Under the pieces are notes generated by a model that did no database searches, was not told the origin of the DNA, and was given only the letters and a program-made list of their open reading frames with translations. DNA of 64,000 nucleotides from Phoenix dactylifera (Eukaryota > Streptophyta > Magnoliopsida > Arecales > Arecaceae), in the NCBI RefSeq assembly GCF_009389715.1, contig NC_052392.1, positions 37,248,410-37,312,409 on the forward strand. Direction: 5' to 3'. The position numbers and the translations under genes are program-made. Position 1 is the stretch's first letter. The number at the start of each line of letters is the position of its first letter. This document shows, one piece after another, positions 48,601 to 60,715 of this stretch.

Positions 48601-49915
48601 TATGAAACATTCTTCACTCATTCTAGCAATGGTTATTCCAGATGATAAGGGCCCAAGTAATGATATTGATGTTTTTCTGCAGCCTTTAATAGAGGAATTG
48701 AAATAGTTATGGGAAGGTATTGATGCATTTGATGCTTTCGCTGGCCAAATATTCAAATTGCGTGTAACTCTTATCTGGACTATCAATAATTTTTCCTGCA
48801 TATGCTAATTTATTAATTTCTTTTTTTCAAATATTAATATATGACTTTTTTTGAGAGATATAGGACAGGGCTACATCACATATTTCAAAACATATCAGGA
48901 AGACATTATCATCTAGCAAGACCAGTTGTATCGAAGCTCAAGTGTTTGCTGAATCGATGGGCCCGAAGTGTTATGGTCGAGTGAGAGGTTATAGCGTTGG
49001 AGTTACCCCCCACTCAGTTGTCTGCAGTGAGCCAATATACTCAAGATGCCAGACAAGATAGTAACACTGCAGAGATTTTTAGTTTAAAAGTAGCGATGGA
49101 GGAGATGAGGCAGAGCTATCATACGGAGATGAAGCGATAAGGCAGAGCTATCATACGAAGATAGAGCAATAAGGTAGAGCTATCATCCAGATATGGAAGA
49201 GTTGAGGCAGAGCCATCAAACAAAGATACAATTTTTAAGGGCTCAATTAAACCAGATTTCAGCTATATTGCATAGATTTGTCCCTCCTCAGATAAATAAC
49301 TATATCTATTTGAATATTGTGCATAATTATTATGTATTTTTGTGTGAGCTTAATGATTTTTGTATTCTTAACTTCTAAAGTTTCTTTTTTTTTTGATATT
49401 TCATTTACTCGTAAAGATGGTGATGATGATGCCATCGACCCTGATACCTCATAGACTATTTATTTAGTTATATATGTATATTTTTTATGTTTTCGAAGCA
49501 CATTGTAAATGTAAATTGATAATGTAAATGTAATCATATTTGACAATATAATTTTTTTCGAATAATCCGTTTGATTGTAATATGTGACTTTTGTTATTAA
49601 TGTGTTTGGTAAATGTATACAAAATTTTTTATTTTTTTAAATATATATATTTTTTTAAAAAATACTCTAACAATGCTTTAAAGCATTGTTAAAAGACCAA
49701 CTACTGATATTATTAAGCGTCGACGTAAGCCAAAACACTATGCTTATTAGCGTCGGTAGCTGCCAACACTAATAAGCATTGGCAAAGTATCGGTAATTGC
49801 CGATGCTTGTCCAATGCTTATATTGCCGACGCTTTTATGATGCTTTAAAAAGCATTGGCAATAAAAATACCGACGCTTATAAGCATCAGTATATGAATTA
49901 AAAAGTGTGAGAAAA
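45700..49915 (+). mobile_element. Decayed CACTA (En/Spm) transposon
   Basis: Both ends carry clusters of short subterminal repeats around the core cttataagcgt(c/t)gg in both orientations (45807-45895 and 49715-49895). Such repeats are the TNPA-type binding sites of CACTA elements. Between them is a broken transposase. The right end runs into aaaaagtgtgag, which on the other strand reads CTCACACTTTTT; a clean CACTA terminus and 3-bp target duplication could not be fixed. The borders are approximate. Confidence 0.7.
47437..49300 (+). pseudogene. En/Spm-type transposase remnant
   Basis: The N-terminus (47437 on) is a transposase-associated domain: MDKSWLNKSRSSKKYLNGIQ, then ILCPCRKYINC and VEEHLVW. 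At a run of nine A bases near 47725 the frame shifts and continues with DDIRGLLRDAFG. A further part at 48038-48355 holds YKKIRSCPNDCILYYGEN and CRICRSSRW, typical of the TNP2-like transposase, followed by several stops. The catalytic centre is missing. From about 48900 the sequence jumps to the tail of a second CACTA protein (QVFAESMGPKCYGRVRGYSV, Ptta/En/Spm type). The repeated EEMRQSYHTEM-like unit there is duplicated about four times at 49097-49225. It cannot be functional. Confidence 0.8.
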
Positions 49916-51180
49916 TTTCCTTTTTGTTGTTGTGAATATTTCCTCAAAAGAAGTGTATGCATGAAGCTATTTAGAAAACAAGTAGTAAGTGCACATATAA
50001 CTCCATGAACCCATGCTGCATGGTGGAAATCACTATTCCAGTGGATAATAGAGCAGGGTGTGAATTTTTATCCAACATGCAGTCTCTTGATCAATGATAC
50101 AAACAAAGCCTTACCATTTAAATAGATCATTGCAATATACAAGGGATCCTTTTCTCTCTCTCTCTCTCTCCCTCCTTTCTTTTAATGAATCGAGCCAAAG
50201 TGATTCCAATGTCATGGCAAGCAGCACAAGAAATGCCCATGCTTGGCTGGATGAGCTGATCTCTAGAGTATAGAGAAAAATTAGGTGGGCAAGGAAAGGT
50301 TCAGATTGGATCAAAATGATATGGAAAGGTGTTGACCTTGACCTTCAACCAACACTCGTTTAGATTAATCTTTCGAAGGTCTATTTAAATAATTGGGCTG
50401 AAAATCATATTGGATTCATGGATTACATCAGTGCAACCAATAAGACCATAGAATTACAGACTAGGCTAGGCCCATGCTCATAAATATCTAGAAATAATTT
50501 TAGAGTGGACCCAGCCGAATTTCATAGAAAGAAAAAAAAAGGCCAATGGTACTAAAAACTGTTATCTATTAACATGCTAGTTAAAAGTCTAATAGGAGAG
50601 TCATCCATGCAAATAAAGTATGCGTATACACATAGTTGACAAGAGACTAGATTATCAACTATAGTTTTTTTAAAAAAAATTAGTAGATTAACAATATGTT
50701 GGCAACTTATGCGCTCAAGTAAGGAAAATCATGGATCCCTACTAGTATAATGCAAACAAACTGCTTCTATAACATCATCAGCAATCCTTTTCTAAACATA
50801 ATACGATTTTTAATAATAATAATATGTATGTATGTATGTATGTATGTATATGTATAAGTATTTGTTTAAAAGTAATAAAAAGGAGTCCACCAACTAAAAT
50901 GACATTTTATACCACCCATGCTTTCCCTCGCTCGTCCCGGCCTCTTCCAGGGCTGCGCAAAGATTTCTCCGGTAGTCCAAGGAGTCGAATTATCGCAAGA
51001 GACAAACCGACCTCCTCCATGCGTAGTTGAACGAACCTCCATTATGGATTAAAAGCCAACCTTGGCGCCCTCGCCGCCAATGACCGGGTCCAACCAGGCA
51101 TCCATGACACCACCCGAGGAAACGGTCAATATCGTAGAAAAGCGGCCGACGACTGCGAGGAGGCGGGAATTGGAGCAAAG
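49916..51180. other. AT-rich intergenic region
   Basis: No gene is recognised. It contains a short CT tract (about 50154-50172) and a (TATG)n microsatellite at 50823-50851. Confidence 0.5.
50823..50851 (+). repeat. (TATG)n microsatellite
   Basis: About seven perfect tetranucleotide units. Confidence 0.9.
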
Positions 51181-51203
51181 CAGGGACATACTCTCTCTCT
51201 CCA

Positions 51204-51585
51204 ATGGCGACGGCAGCGAACGCCTGTGGTGCACCTAACCAGTCCGAAGTGCCGCCCCTCGTGCACGCCGAAGGGGTCGCGGCGCCGTTGGGGAATTCCC
51301 ACAAACACCTCAAGCGCAAGTCCAGGGGTCTTCTTCTTGGACGTGAACCCCCTCTGCTGCGAGGAAGTTGAGCCCAGCCTCCGCTCTTTCACTCGCTGGC
51401 TCGCACTTTTCTTCGACCAAGTCAGCCTTGGCGATCGCGTCATTGCTGTAAGCCCGCCAACCTTGTCTAAGTTTTTCATTGGAACGCGCAGAATGATAGC
51501 TCGAGAACCTAATTTTCAATAAAGATTGTTGCTTGATAGGTGTTGGATGGGGAAGAGGGGAATGAGTACAGAAGACAGCTGCTAG
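51204..51585 (+). pseudogene. 5' fragment of a 5'-3' exonuclease (Pol I-like) family gene
   Basis: The first part reads VFFLDVNPLCCEEVEPSLRS and RWLALFFDQVSLGDRVIA up to a GT donor at 51448. An acceptor at 51538-51539 leads in phase 0 to VLDGEEGNEYRRQLL. This order matches, from memory, the plant organellar 5'-3' exonuclease family related to the DNA polymerase I exonuclease domain (FLDVNPL...VIAVLDGE.G.EYRRQLLPSYK). Homology stops after QLL; the next codons run into a stop. The only plausible ATG (51204) is out of frame with the conserved part, so the fragment is broken at both ends. It is GC-rich, unlike its surroundings, as expected for a copied gene piece. The 92-bp intron is kept, so it is a DNA-level copy. 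Confidence 0.55.
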
Positions 51586-51895
51586 GAGGGTTTTGAGGCA
51601 ATTTTTGGCACCGCGCACAGTTGTCGGAATGGTTTTGCCGCACAGCTGCTAGAATGGTTTTGAGGCTATGGAAGTCGTCATGAGTTTGAGGAGGAGGAAC
51701 TTATCGGTGCTAAGATCGCCAAAACTGCAGCCAAGGAGCGTGGCCCATGGTAGTGGTATGATGATCGTAGTGGTGGAGTGGTGGCCACACAGTTGTGAGG
51801 GGTGGCCATGGTGGCGATGCCACAGAGGAGCGGAGATGAGCAGCGGTGAGTGAAGTCATGGCGAGGGAGTGGTAGCCCACAATTGAACAAGGCGA

Positions 51896-52279
51896 TGAGG
51901 CATGAGATGGGTCCTACGTCACCTATTTGCTAAGTAGATCTTGGGCACTTATACAAGATCAAGAAATTCAAATAATAACTTACAGCTAGCTTTTTGGGCG
52001 AGGTTTTGGGTTATTACAAATGGTATTAGAGCAGATCCATTGGGGCTAACCACGGATCGATCGTAGTGCTTGTAGTTAGATTTCAATAGATTTGAATCCT
52101 TAGCATGACGAGGATGTCAGGGCTTGAATGAGAAGGGGGAATATATGAGAATCCATGCAGCGTGTGTTTAGTCCCACATCGATTATTTGTTGGGTAGATC
52201 TTGGGTACTCATACAAGATCTAAGAATTCAAATAATATTTTTTGGTTAGCCATTTTGGGTAAGATTTTAGCTTGTTATA
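51896..52279 (+). mobile_element. TRIM-type miniature LTR retrotransposon, copy B
   Basis: A diverged left LTR ends ttattaca at 52018. A primer-binding site follows at 52021-52032 (tggtattagagc, one mismatch to the tRNA-iMet complement). An interior of about 100 bp ends in a polypurine tract (gagaaggggga, 52130-52140), then the right LTR runs from about 52143 to 52279. The LTRs share gtagatcttggg, atacaagatc and aattcaaataat. There is no coding capacity. Just after the right LTR a second primer-binding-like word (atggtatagaacagac) appears, as if another internal region followed. Confidence 0.75.
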
Positions 52280-52296
52280 AATGGTATAGAACAGAC

Positions 52297-53647
52297 ATGA
52301 TTCATAACCTATATAGACTAGAGTATACAACGATCATGAACTACGATTGTTCAGAAACTAGTTCAATGTGTCCGGTACAATTCAACCTGACCAAATCAGT
52401 CAGCTTGGCAGTCAAAGGGATCAGATATTTGGAGATGGGTGCCAGGAGTTCCAAATTTCGAATTTAAATACGGCGGGCCAATGACGTTCGGCTTATGGCC
52501 CTATGGGCTCAAGGGTCTTTTGGACTTTGTTAGGTTAATAATTTTACTGGGCTTGATCGCGCTTTCTTCGTAGTTTGGGTCAGGTATCTCGTTTGGTCTA
52601 GCTTTGGACTGTTGGTTGCTTGGGCTTCTTGCCTCCCCTTTCTTCTCCTTGTTTTCTTTTCATTCTTCCACGTTCTCTTTTCTTGGCCTCGGCTCGTACT
52701 TCATTTCATTTATCAATGAATGTTGCCATGGGTCCCTCCTGTTTTGCTCCAAGAAAAAGAAAAATTTCAGCATATGTTTCCTAGAGGCGTTCTTCTATAT
52801 TGACTTGTCCTTTCATAGAGAATTTAAACCTGTTCCTGGCATCAAGCACATCATTTTTTATCAAAGGCATCCTGGACATCTGATTATCAAAAACACCAGT
52901 CGATGAGTTATTAATTATGTGCATTCATCTATCTTCCAAATAACTTAGGCATCTCTTTTTGGTCTTCTCCCATATACTACTGAGCAGTGAATCCATGTTT
53001 TGCACTGGGACCATCTTCACAGGACACATTCCTTTTAAAAGGCTTTGTTTCGTTTTTGTATTGCACTTTGACCAGGCTACTGGGATCTCTTGCACCATAT
53101 AGCTTTCAGAAGCATCTGTAATCTAACAAAGCTTCTATTGTATCTATGAAACGAATTGAGCAGGAGGAACTTGGTAATCTTATCTTTTTTGCGAGCATAG
53201 GTTTGGTTAACCTTTTTCTTTTGATTGTAGCGTGCATTTGCTGCTATACCTCGTTTTCTTTGATTCCTGTTGGTCCCACAAAACTAAGGTTATCGGTGCA
53301 TATTCTGAGCTTGGAATTCGCATAAAAACTCATTTCATATGCTGTATAATTCCCAATCGTCACATTCCTCTGGAGTCGATCCAGGCTGCAGCCTAAGGGA
53401 GCAGGTCTAAATCTCTGGTCTTTTACGAATGGCCTTCAATTCAATCCAAGTTTGATATGTGGGTATCTGCTCAAAATTCATCAGGTGAAGCTGTGAATTT
53501 ATCATAATAGCGTTGGCCAATATCTAATGGGTGTTATCTATTACATTTTGGATAATCTCAACAAAATCTAGTGCTAAAATTCTTATGATTTTTTTTTTTA
53601 TAGACCTGGTAGATAACGAGTTATACAATGTGTGGTGATCATCTTTC
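52297..53647. other. Spacer between two TRIM copies
   Basis: No gene was recognised. An open frame at 52604-52906 is phenylalanine/serine-rich with no family resemblance and is not called. Confidence 0.45.
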
Positions 53648-53993
53648 ACACGTAGTGTCACAACCCAGGACCTCACCCAAAATAGCTAGCCGGAAGGTAT
53701 TATTTGAATTCTTGGATCGTAACGTCCTCGTTAGACTAAGGATTCAAATCCATTCAAATCTAATCACAAACACCACGATCAGCTCGTGGTCAGCCCCAAT
53801 GGATCTGTGTTGTAGTGTCCTCTAGTCCACATAAGTTATGGATTGGATCCGCTTTGATACTATTTATAACAATACAAAATCTCACCCAAAATGACTAATC
53901 AGAAGGTATTATTTGGGTTTCTTGATCCTATATAAATACCTAAAATCTCTTCGGTGAATAACCGATGTGGGACTAAACATACGCCCACACGGG
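53648..53993 (-). mobile_element. TRIM-type miniature LTR retrotransposon, copy C
   Basis: On the minus strand the left LTR (53993 to about 53859) starts TGTGAGGACCCGTGTGGGCG. A primer-binding site variant (atagtatcaaagc) follows, then the interior with the same order of words as copies A and B (ccattggggctgacc, aatggatttgaatcc). The far LTR is truncated, leaving only about 64 bases (53711-53648). It lies inverted to copy B. Confidence 0.7.
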
Positions 53994-54292
53994 TCCTCAC
54001 ACCTAACTAGCATGCAAATCCGAATCTCTGTTTCAACTGCTATAATGCTTGATCAACTTAATAAGCTAATACTTTCATATCAGTGTCATCCATAATTTAA
54101 GGGGGAAAGAGAGAAAGAAGCAAAGTAGTCTCTAAGATTGCACTAATACTAGTTCATTAACACGATAATGATAACCATAACCTCAAGCTCGCATCAATTC
54201 CCAAAGAGCTCTCATCAAACGAAGGCATAAATTAAGCTAAACAAAGCGGGACGGGCATCCCACGTTCCATCCGTCCATGCCACGTACGGATC

Positions 54293-54787
<495 letters not shown>

Positions 54788-54956
54788 TTAGCAGAGGAGA
54801 TAGATGGTGTCTTACGAAATATTATAAGGTGGAGAGAACGGGCAGCGTGGATGTTATCTTGACTCGTGGTCGAGAATTTGCGGCAGCTTATCTCTAGTTT
54901 GTAAGGTGGTGAGGGAGGAGTCCGGCAAGATCTGATTTGATGGTCATCATTAACAT

Positions 54957-55458
54957 GGCAATTTAGGACCCAATCCATCCACTCATTTTACAAATAATCT
55001 GCTTTAAATAAGTTTCAATTTGATATAAATGAAATTAGATCATCTATTTATTAAATGAGTTACGGATCCGTTTAATCTGTTTTGACCCACCTAATAATTA
55101 GATCAGATTACACCATTTAATCTATTTAAAATTTATTTAATTTGTTTATAATTCTGCTTAATGTAATTTTGATTTATTTAATCTAACCCACTTAATCTTT
55201 TCAGCTTGTTTAATTTTATTTAATATGTTGAAAACCTATTTAATACATTTATTCTATTAACCTGACAAAGTATGTTTAATAAATGGGTCATGTGTATTGA
55301 ATCGAGTTATTTATTTAATAATAAATTGATTCGAAATATAAAATTTTGATCTGTTTAATAAATAAATCGAATTTATCTTGATGAATTTTTAATCTAATCC
55401 GCATCCAGTAGAATTTTTAATTTAACCTGCATCTGATCCGATCGAGTTGCCACCCTAG
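54957..55458. mobile_element. Non-autonomous element ending in TTGCCACCCTAG
   Basis: The right end gttgccaccctag matches, in reverse, the CTAGGGTGGCAA ends of common hAT-like plant repeats. The body is made of recurring tttaat/atttaa words. The left end (tggcaatttagg) is degraded. No coding capacity. It lies just upstream of the ferredoxin gene. Confidence 0.5.
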
Positions 55459-55939
55459 CGAATCGTGGCATGATGGGATGAGGGTGTACAAAATCTAGTA
55501 GAGGGGTTTGGGATGCATAACCAAGCTCTTGTCTATAATAACGTATTTCAAAAGTGATGAAAAACAATTATTTTAATAACCAAAAAGTGATCATGTGTGG
55601 AGTAACATATGACTAGTTAGCGCCAGCTACCGGTCGCCGATATTATATTTCCTTTTCTTTGATACATTTTTTGTCTTAAATATTTTGATTTCTATACAAT
55701 ATTAACAAATAGTGTTCGCAACAACTTGAGATGTGAAATACGAAGATAAAATGCATATGCCGACATATGTGAGATTCCTACGGGGACATAATAATGATGT
55801 ACTGCAAATTACCATTGAAACTCATACTTTGGTATCTACGTAATTCTAATGCCATACAGTATGTTTATTAGATAAGGATTTCAACTTGATTATTTCTAAT
55901 GGTTAGTTCGAGTTAGCAGGTTAATAGGCTAAGATTGCC

Positions 55940-56413
55940 ATGCCTTGGTGCATCGATCACTCTGGAATCATGGCTAGGCTGGGGAATTATATTTTACACT
56001 CTGTGCCCCACATGGTTATACACATCAATAATCACCATCCATCTCCTGGTCACCTTAAGGTGAACTTTGATGATAGCACCTTGGTAGGAGAAGATAGAGG
56101 AGGGACTGGATTTGTGATCCGAGATCATAATTCCATACTAGTCACGGCTGGCGGGCGACGCACTTGTGACATAACGGCTATTGGAGCCGAGCTCAGGGTT
56201 GCATGGGAGGGAGTCACCTATGCGAGGAGAATTTTAGAGGCGGACTGCTTCATCCTGAAGGGAGACTCTACTACGGTGATTGAGTGGATTTGTGATGTCA
56301 GGCGCCAGGAAGACGATTACCCTATACTCAGGGACATACAGAGGTTGGCAGCGGGTTGCCGGTCGTTCCAGGTTGCCTATGTGTTTCGAGAGACGAACAA
56401 GGCTGCAGATTGA
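55940..56413 (+). pseudogene. LINE RNase H-like domain, broken
   Basis: The frame reads HLKVNFDDSTLVGEDRGGTG, FVIRDHNSILVTAGGR, AELRVAWEGVTYARR, LKGDSTTVIEWI and VFRETNKAAD. These are the conserved blocks of the RVT_3-type RNase H, including the acidic residues in NFDD, AELR, KGDS and KAAD. A stop codon follows AAD where tryptophan is usual in this family (TGA for TGG); the same frame then reads on as VTSFFFDAED. There is no promoter or upstream enzyme, so it is a dead fragment. Confidence 0.8.
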
Positions 56414-56481
56414 GTCACCTCTTTTTTTTTTGATGCTGAGGATAGTGTTCATGCCAGGCTAAGATGAAGTACCGTTGTACC

Positions 56482-56510
56482 AAAATAATAATAATAATAA
56501 TAATAATAAT
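56482..56510 (+). repeat. (AAT)n microsatellite, LINE tail
   Basis: About nine ATA/AAT units end the LINE fragment. Confidence 0.9.
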
Positions 56511-56511
56511 C

Positions 56512-59500
56512 ACAGTCGCTTGTTCTTTTAGCAATGCACCGACATCATGCATGGTCACATGGTGCATGCATTGTGGGGGTATAATTTCTCTTTAGTTAGG
56601 GACTAATAGGGTTAGACTACTACAGCTAGTTCCAGTGTCAAAGGTGATGACACGTAGGGTTTTGGTTGGGAGTCTATAGATTGATGGCTCTTCAAGGGAG
56701 GGCCACTAAAATTTACTTGGTGAGGCTGGAATTGTGGCGGACACATGCCATCTTACATTTGGTTATTGTTGATTGAATTTGGAACCATGGAAAGTGTGTG
56801 TGATGATGGATTGCGAGCCATACAAAACGTGTGGTTGCATGTGTTTAGTGTGTGACATGGACAAGCGTTTACTCCTCAAATTACAGACCAGATATTGAAG
56901 TCATGCATTTCCTTGCCACATTTTACATCAGCTAGAGCCAATTGCTATGTAATGTGCCATGTAAGTAGATTTTCAAGAACAAAATGAAATCCAATAATTA
57001 ATGTAAGATTTAGAATATCTTGGAAGCATAAGCATAAGCATAAAGGATAAGAGCACCAACTAGTGAGATTTAAATACTATTGGCTACCATATAAATAGTT
57101 TGTGGACTCCTGTACTCACTTGATCAGTCATATTTATATGGAGAGTACGACCATTTTTAAAGGCTAGCCACTGGATATTTTAGACTACGCCTCCAGAATT
57201 GTAGTGGAAAGGCCAAACAAAGCAGCAAGCAGAACAAATTTAAAGAAGCAAATGAATACTTAATATGTTATCACTCAAAACAAGATTATAAAGGGACTAA
57301 TTTGAGGATATTTAATACTTAATATTTGACTCTTGGGTATTTGGACTTCATTTAATATGACTTTTTTCCTTCATGCCTATTTGAATTTCCAAAGTAATTC
57401 CTCCAGAAATTGGCAACTCTTCATTTATCCTATTACAATACTTCAGTGACTCTTCGTTAACTGCATCTAGATTTCCATCAGTAACTCTTAGTTTATAAAT
57501 ATCTAGCTAAATACATAACAAAATTATACAAAAATTAAAATATATATATACTAATAACCATTCAAGCACAATAACTCAACAGTTTATACAATCGCATTCA
57601 ATATAAAGAGTCCTAGATCAGCTCCAATTTGGGATTGAATTGGACGAGTCTAGTCTGCTATCAGGTTGTTCGTGTATTATAGGTTGATTAATGATTCAAC
57701 GGCAAGTGCAAGGTTTATATTCTGTATAATCCTAGCTCCATTCAACCATCCATTGCCTCGTACTGTAAGAATAACTAGTGATCGAATATCGAACTTCTCT
57801 AATTCCATCCCAAACTAGAAAGCACTCAAACTTCCATCTAAAATTGCTTCGACCAAATTTATTGTTGACCATATTAGACTTTATGTGGTCTAGCAATAGC
57901 TCATGTTTTATAGAACCAAGATTTTAGGGCTGAGTTATAAAGTATAGCTAACTAAAGTAGACTTATTGAAAAATATGGTCATTATAAAGGTCTCCAAGCC
58001 TGATTTAAACCTAGCATACAATTATAAACACAATTTAAAATTGCATTATTATTGTATTTATAATTGATTTAAGCCTGAATGGACACTCAATTCCATAATT
58101 TCTAAGATGAATATAACTCGGGTTGAATTCTGGAAAATAATTTTGGGTTCTACTTTTGCTGGCTTGAGTTAGGTTGGGCTATGTCCTGTAAGGATCTAAC
58201 TTCAGCTTTGAAGATTAAGAGGAAGGCGAAGTAAAGCATCCAAATCTTCGACCTAAGTGTTGCTAAAACATTAAATATGGTTGAAGTTTACTAAGCTTGC
58301 AATCAAGTTGAGTTTCGATCAAGAGAAGCATGACTTGAACTTGACCTTTTTTTTTTCTTTTTATCCCTGGCTCATGACTTCAACTCATTTACTATAGAGT
58401 TAGGTTCATAAAAAATTTGCTCGACCCATCAAGTCACTTGAGCTAAACCAAGATAAGCACGACTTGTACCTAACCAATATATTTGGTCTGGGCTGGGTCG
58501 GTGCTAGGTTTGGATTTAGTACCAAGATAAAAGGAAAAGGATGATTTTTTCAAAGGAAGGAGAAAATCAAAAAAAGTGAACCAGTGCATTTTGCTATAAA
58601 TAAACAATTGTTGAACCTTAATTCAGCCTTCAACCTATAAATAAATAACCACAGTACGCATCCTACAAGCCCAAACATGGCAAGAAGTTGGTGATGGCTC
58701 ATTCTGGGCCATAGTGTGTAGTAGGCCCCAATACGCATCCTATAAACAAGTCCACTGGGCTTGTATGGTAGACCCAGTTGTCCTGTACCATCTGCAGGCC
58801 TAATCTTGCAAAATTACAGCCCATACCAGCCCAATCTGTTCCAAAGAACGAACTATGTTTGGTTTAGCCTACCCAGTGGACTGTTGACTGGACCTGGACT
58901 AGGCCTGGCCCAGTGGCATTTTCCCACTGGGGCAGTGGGGCTTGATAGTAGGCTGGGCCTCAAAGAAAGGATCTATTGGAAGTGTTCGAGTCAAAACAGG
59001 CCAATTGGGCTCTGCTAAGGGATTAGGTAATTGGGTTTGCAAAATATCTGTCCTTAGTTAATTCAGACTTTGATTAAGACCCACCAAAGTCAAATTTGAA
59101 GCCTCACCATGACAACAGGGTTAGGTCAGATTAGAGAAATCCTTCTTGGATCTGCGACAAGGACTTAGATACCCTGCTGATGTGTTAGGCCCCAAGTTCG
59201 CGATCACGCTTTTGCCAACCAATCGAAAACTGCCACAACATCAGCAGCAGGGTGTTGTTGTCGGAGATAAGGCAGCGGAGTCCGGCCTAGAAGCAAATCA
59301 GGTTGGTCAATTCACATGGTCGACCGACTTTAATTTGCGATACCATAACATATAACTCTGTTTAATGAACGAGATTCGAAAGATAGATAAAAGCTATCGA
59401 AACATAACAAGCAACAGATAGACCTATTCTTTGGAAAACGACGATGGTGATGGTGACAATGGTAATAGCGTAGCTTACACGGCAAATTGCATTTCCATTT

Positions 59501-60252
59501 CTAACAGGGAGATCTGCATCACAATTTGGCTTCTTATTGAATTTAACAAGATAAGTACTTGTTGTACTTTTGATTCTAGGGTCATGGATCATGGTGCTGC
59601 TGCAACTGGTCCCAGCAGGGAATGCACCATCTTCAACCCTCAAGCCATCTCGGAAAATGTTAGTATTGAGATTGCAGGAGGATAGGTTTAAGAAGCCTAC
59701 TAATAAGACCATTATTGTAACCTAAGTGGGAGGTGCAACACTTCAAGATAACCGAAAGGCTCTCAAAATGTACAAAATATAAGTGGAGGACATGCTTGGC
59801 TAGAAGCTCGAACCGAGTAATTATACCTAGTACCATGGTTTGAGTATGTGAATTCGAGGCCAATTTGACTTCCTACATAGGATCACATATATCAACAATT
59901 GTAATGATGCCATTGCTTCTATTCCAATGAGGAAAATCATTGAACCAATAGATAGACATGCAACCTAAAGCTAGTTGTTTGCTAATGTTTCTTGGGATGC
60001 TTCTTAAATTCCTTAGGACTTCTATGAAATCCGTTCGATTCATATATCAGCGCGCCTAATAATAATCACAATCTGTGCATAAACAATTGTGTTCCTTTTG
60101 ATGTTCCTCTATATGCACAATGATAATTTCCTATTCTATTAAAGTAAAATAATTATATTAATAGAATATAATTATATTAGATCCTTTGGAATAGCAACAT
60201 GCTTGACAAGCATCAAAATCTGCCAGTCATTTCCTGAAAAAAGAACAACAAT
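56512..60252. other. Gene-poor region
   Basis: I see no gene. The sequence is AT-rich with scattered GGCCC/GGGCT words around 58740-59030. Open frames are short and unlike known proteins. Confidence 0.45.
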
Positions 60253-60255
60253 TTA

Positions 60256-60712
60256 GGGACTCGATTGGATCGTGGAAAAAGAAGAGAAAAACGTATGGTC
60301 AATAAAAAAACGAAGAAAAATCTCTTATTTGGTTGGAGGTTTCAAAAGAGAGAAATGGAAAAGTAGCATTCCCATGGAAATAAGATTCTTATATTTCATA
60401 AAAAAGAAAAACCTATGAGAAACATAGAAAAGCTACTTGTCCCTCGGTTGGAAATTAAAATCTTTTTTTTCTTTTTCAAAACTATCTTTAAGCCATCAAA
60501 ATCTATAGATAAGGTCTTTCTCTTTATTAATGGTATAATAAATATTTTGCATAACTTTTATAGAAAAATAGATGCTCAATTAAATATAAGCCACTCTGCA
60601 ATGTACCACTTTTTCATTGTTAACCAAATATGGCAAAACTATTTTTCTTAGAAATCAGCTTTTTAGAAAAAAATATTTCAGTGAAAAAAAAAATTTACTA
60701 ATCAAACGAATC
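60256..60712. mobile_element. Candidate Tourist-like MITE
   Basis: The left end GGGACTCGATTGGAT and the reverse complement of the right end GATTCGTTTGATT are similar, and TTA flanks both sides (60253-60255 and 60713-60715). The interior is A-rich and non-coding. The terminal match has several mismatches, so this is tentative. Confidence 0.4.
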
Positions 60713-60715
60713 TTA

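Larger units (their letters stand above)
55900..56511 (+). mobile_element. 5'-truncated LINE, 3' end
   Basis: The segment carries the C-terminal RNase H domain of a plant non-LTR retrotransposon, a short 3' UTR, and ends in an (AAT)n tail at about 56482-56510, the expected LINE layout. Everything upstream (reverse transcriptase, endonuclease) is missing. The left border is approximate and no target duplication was fixed. Confidence 0.75.
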
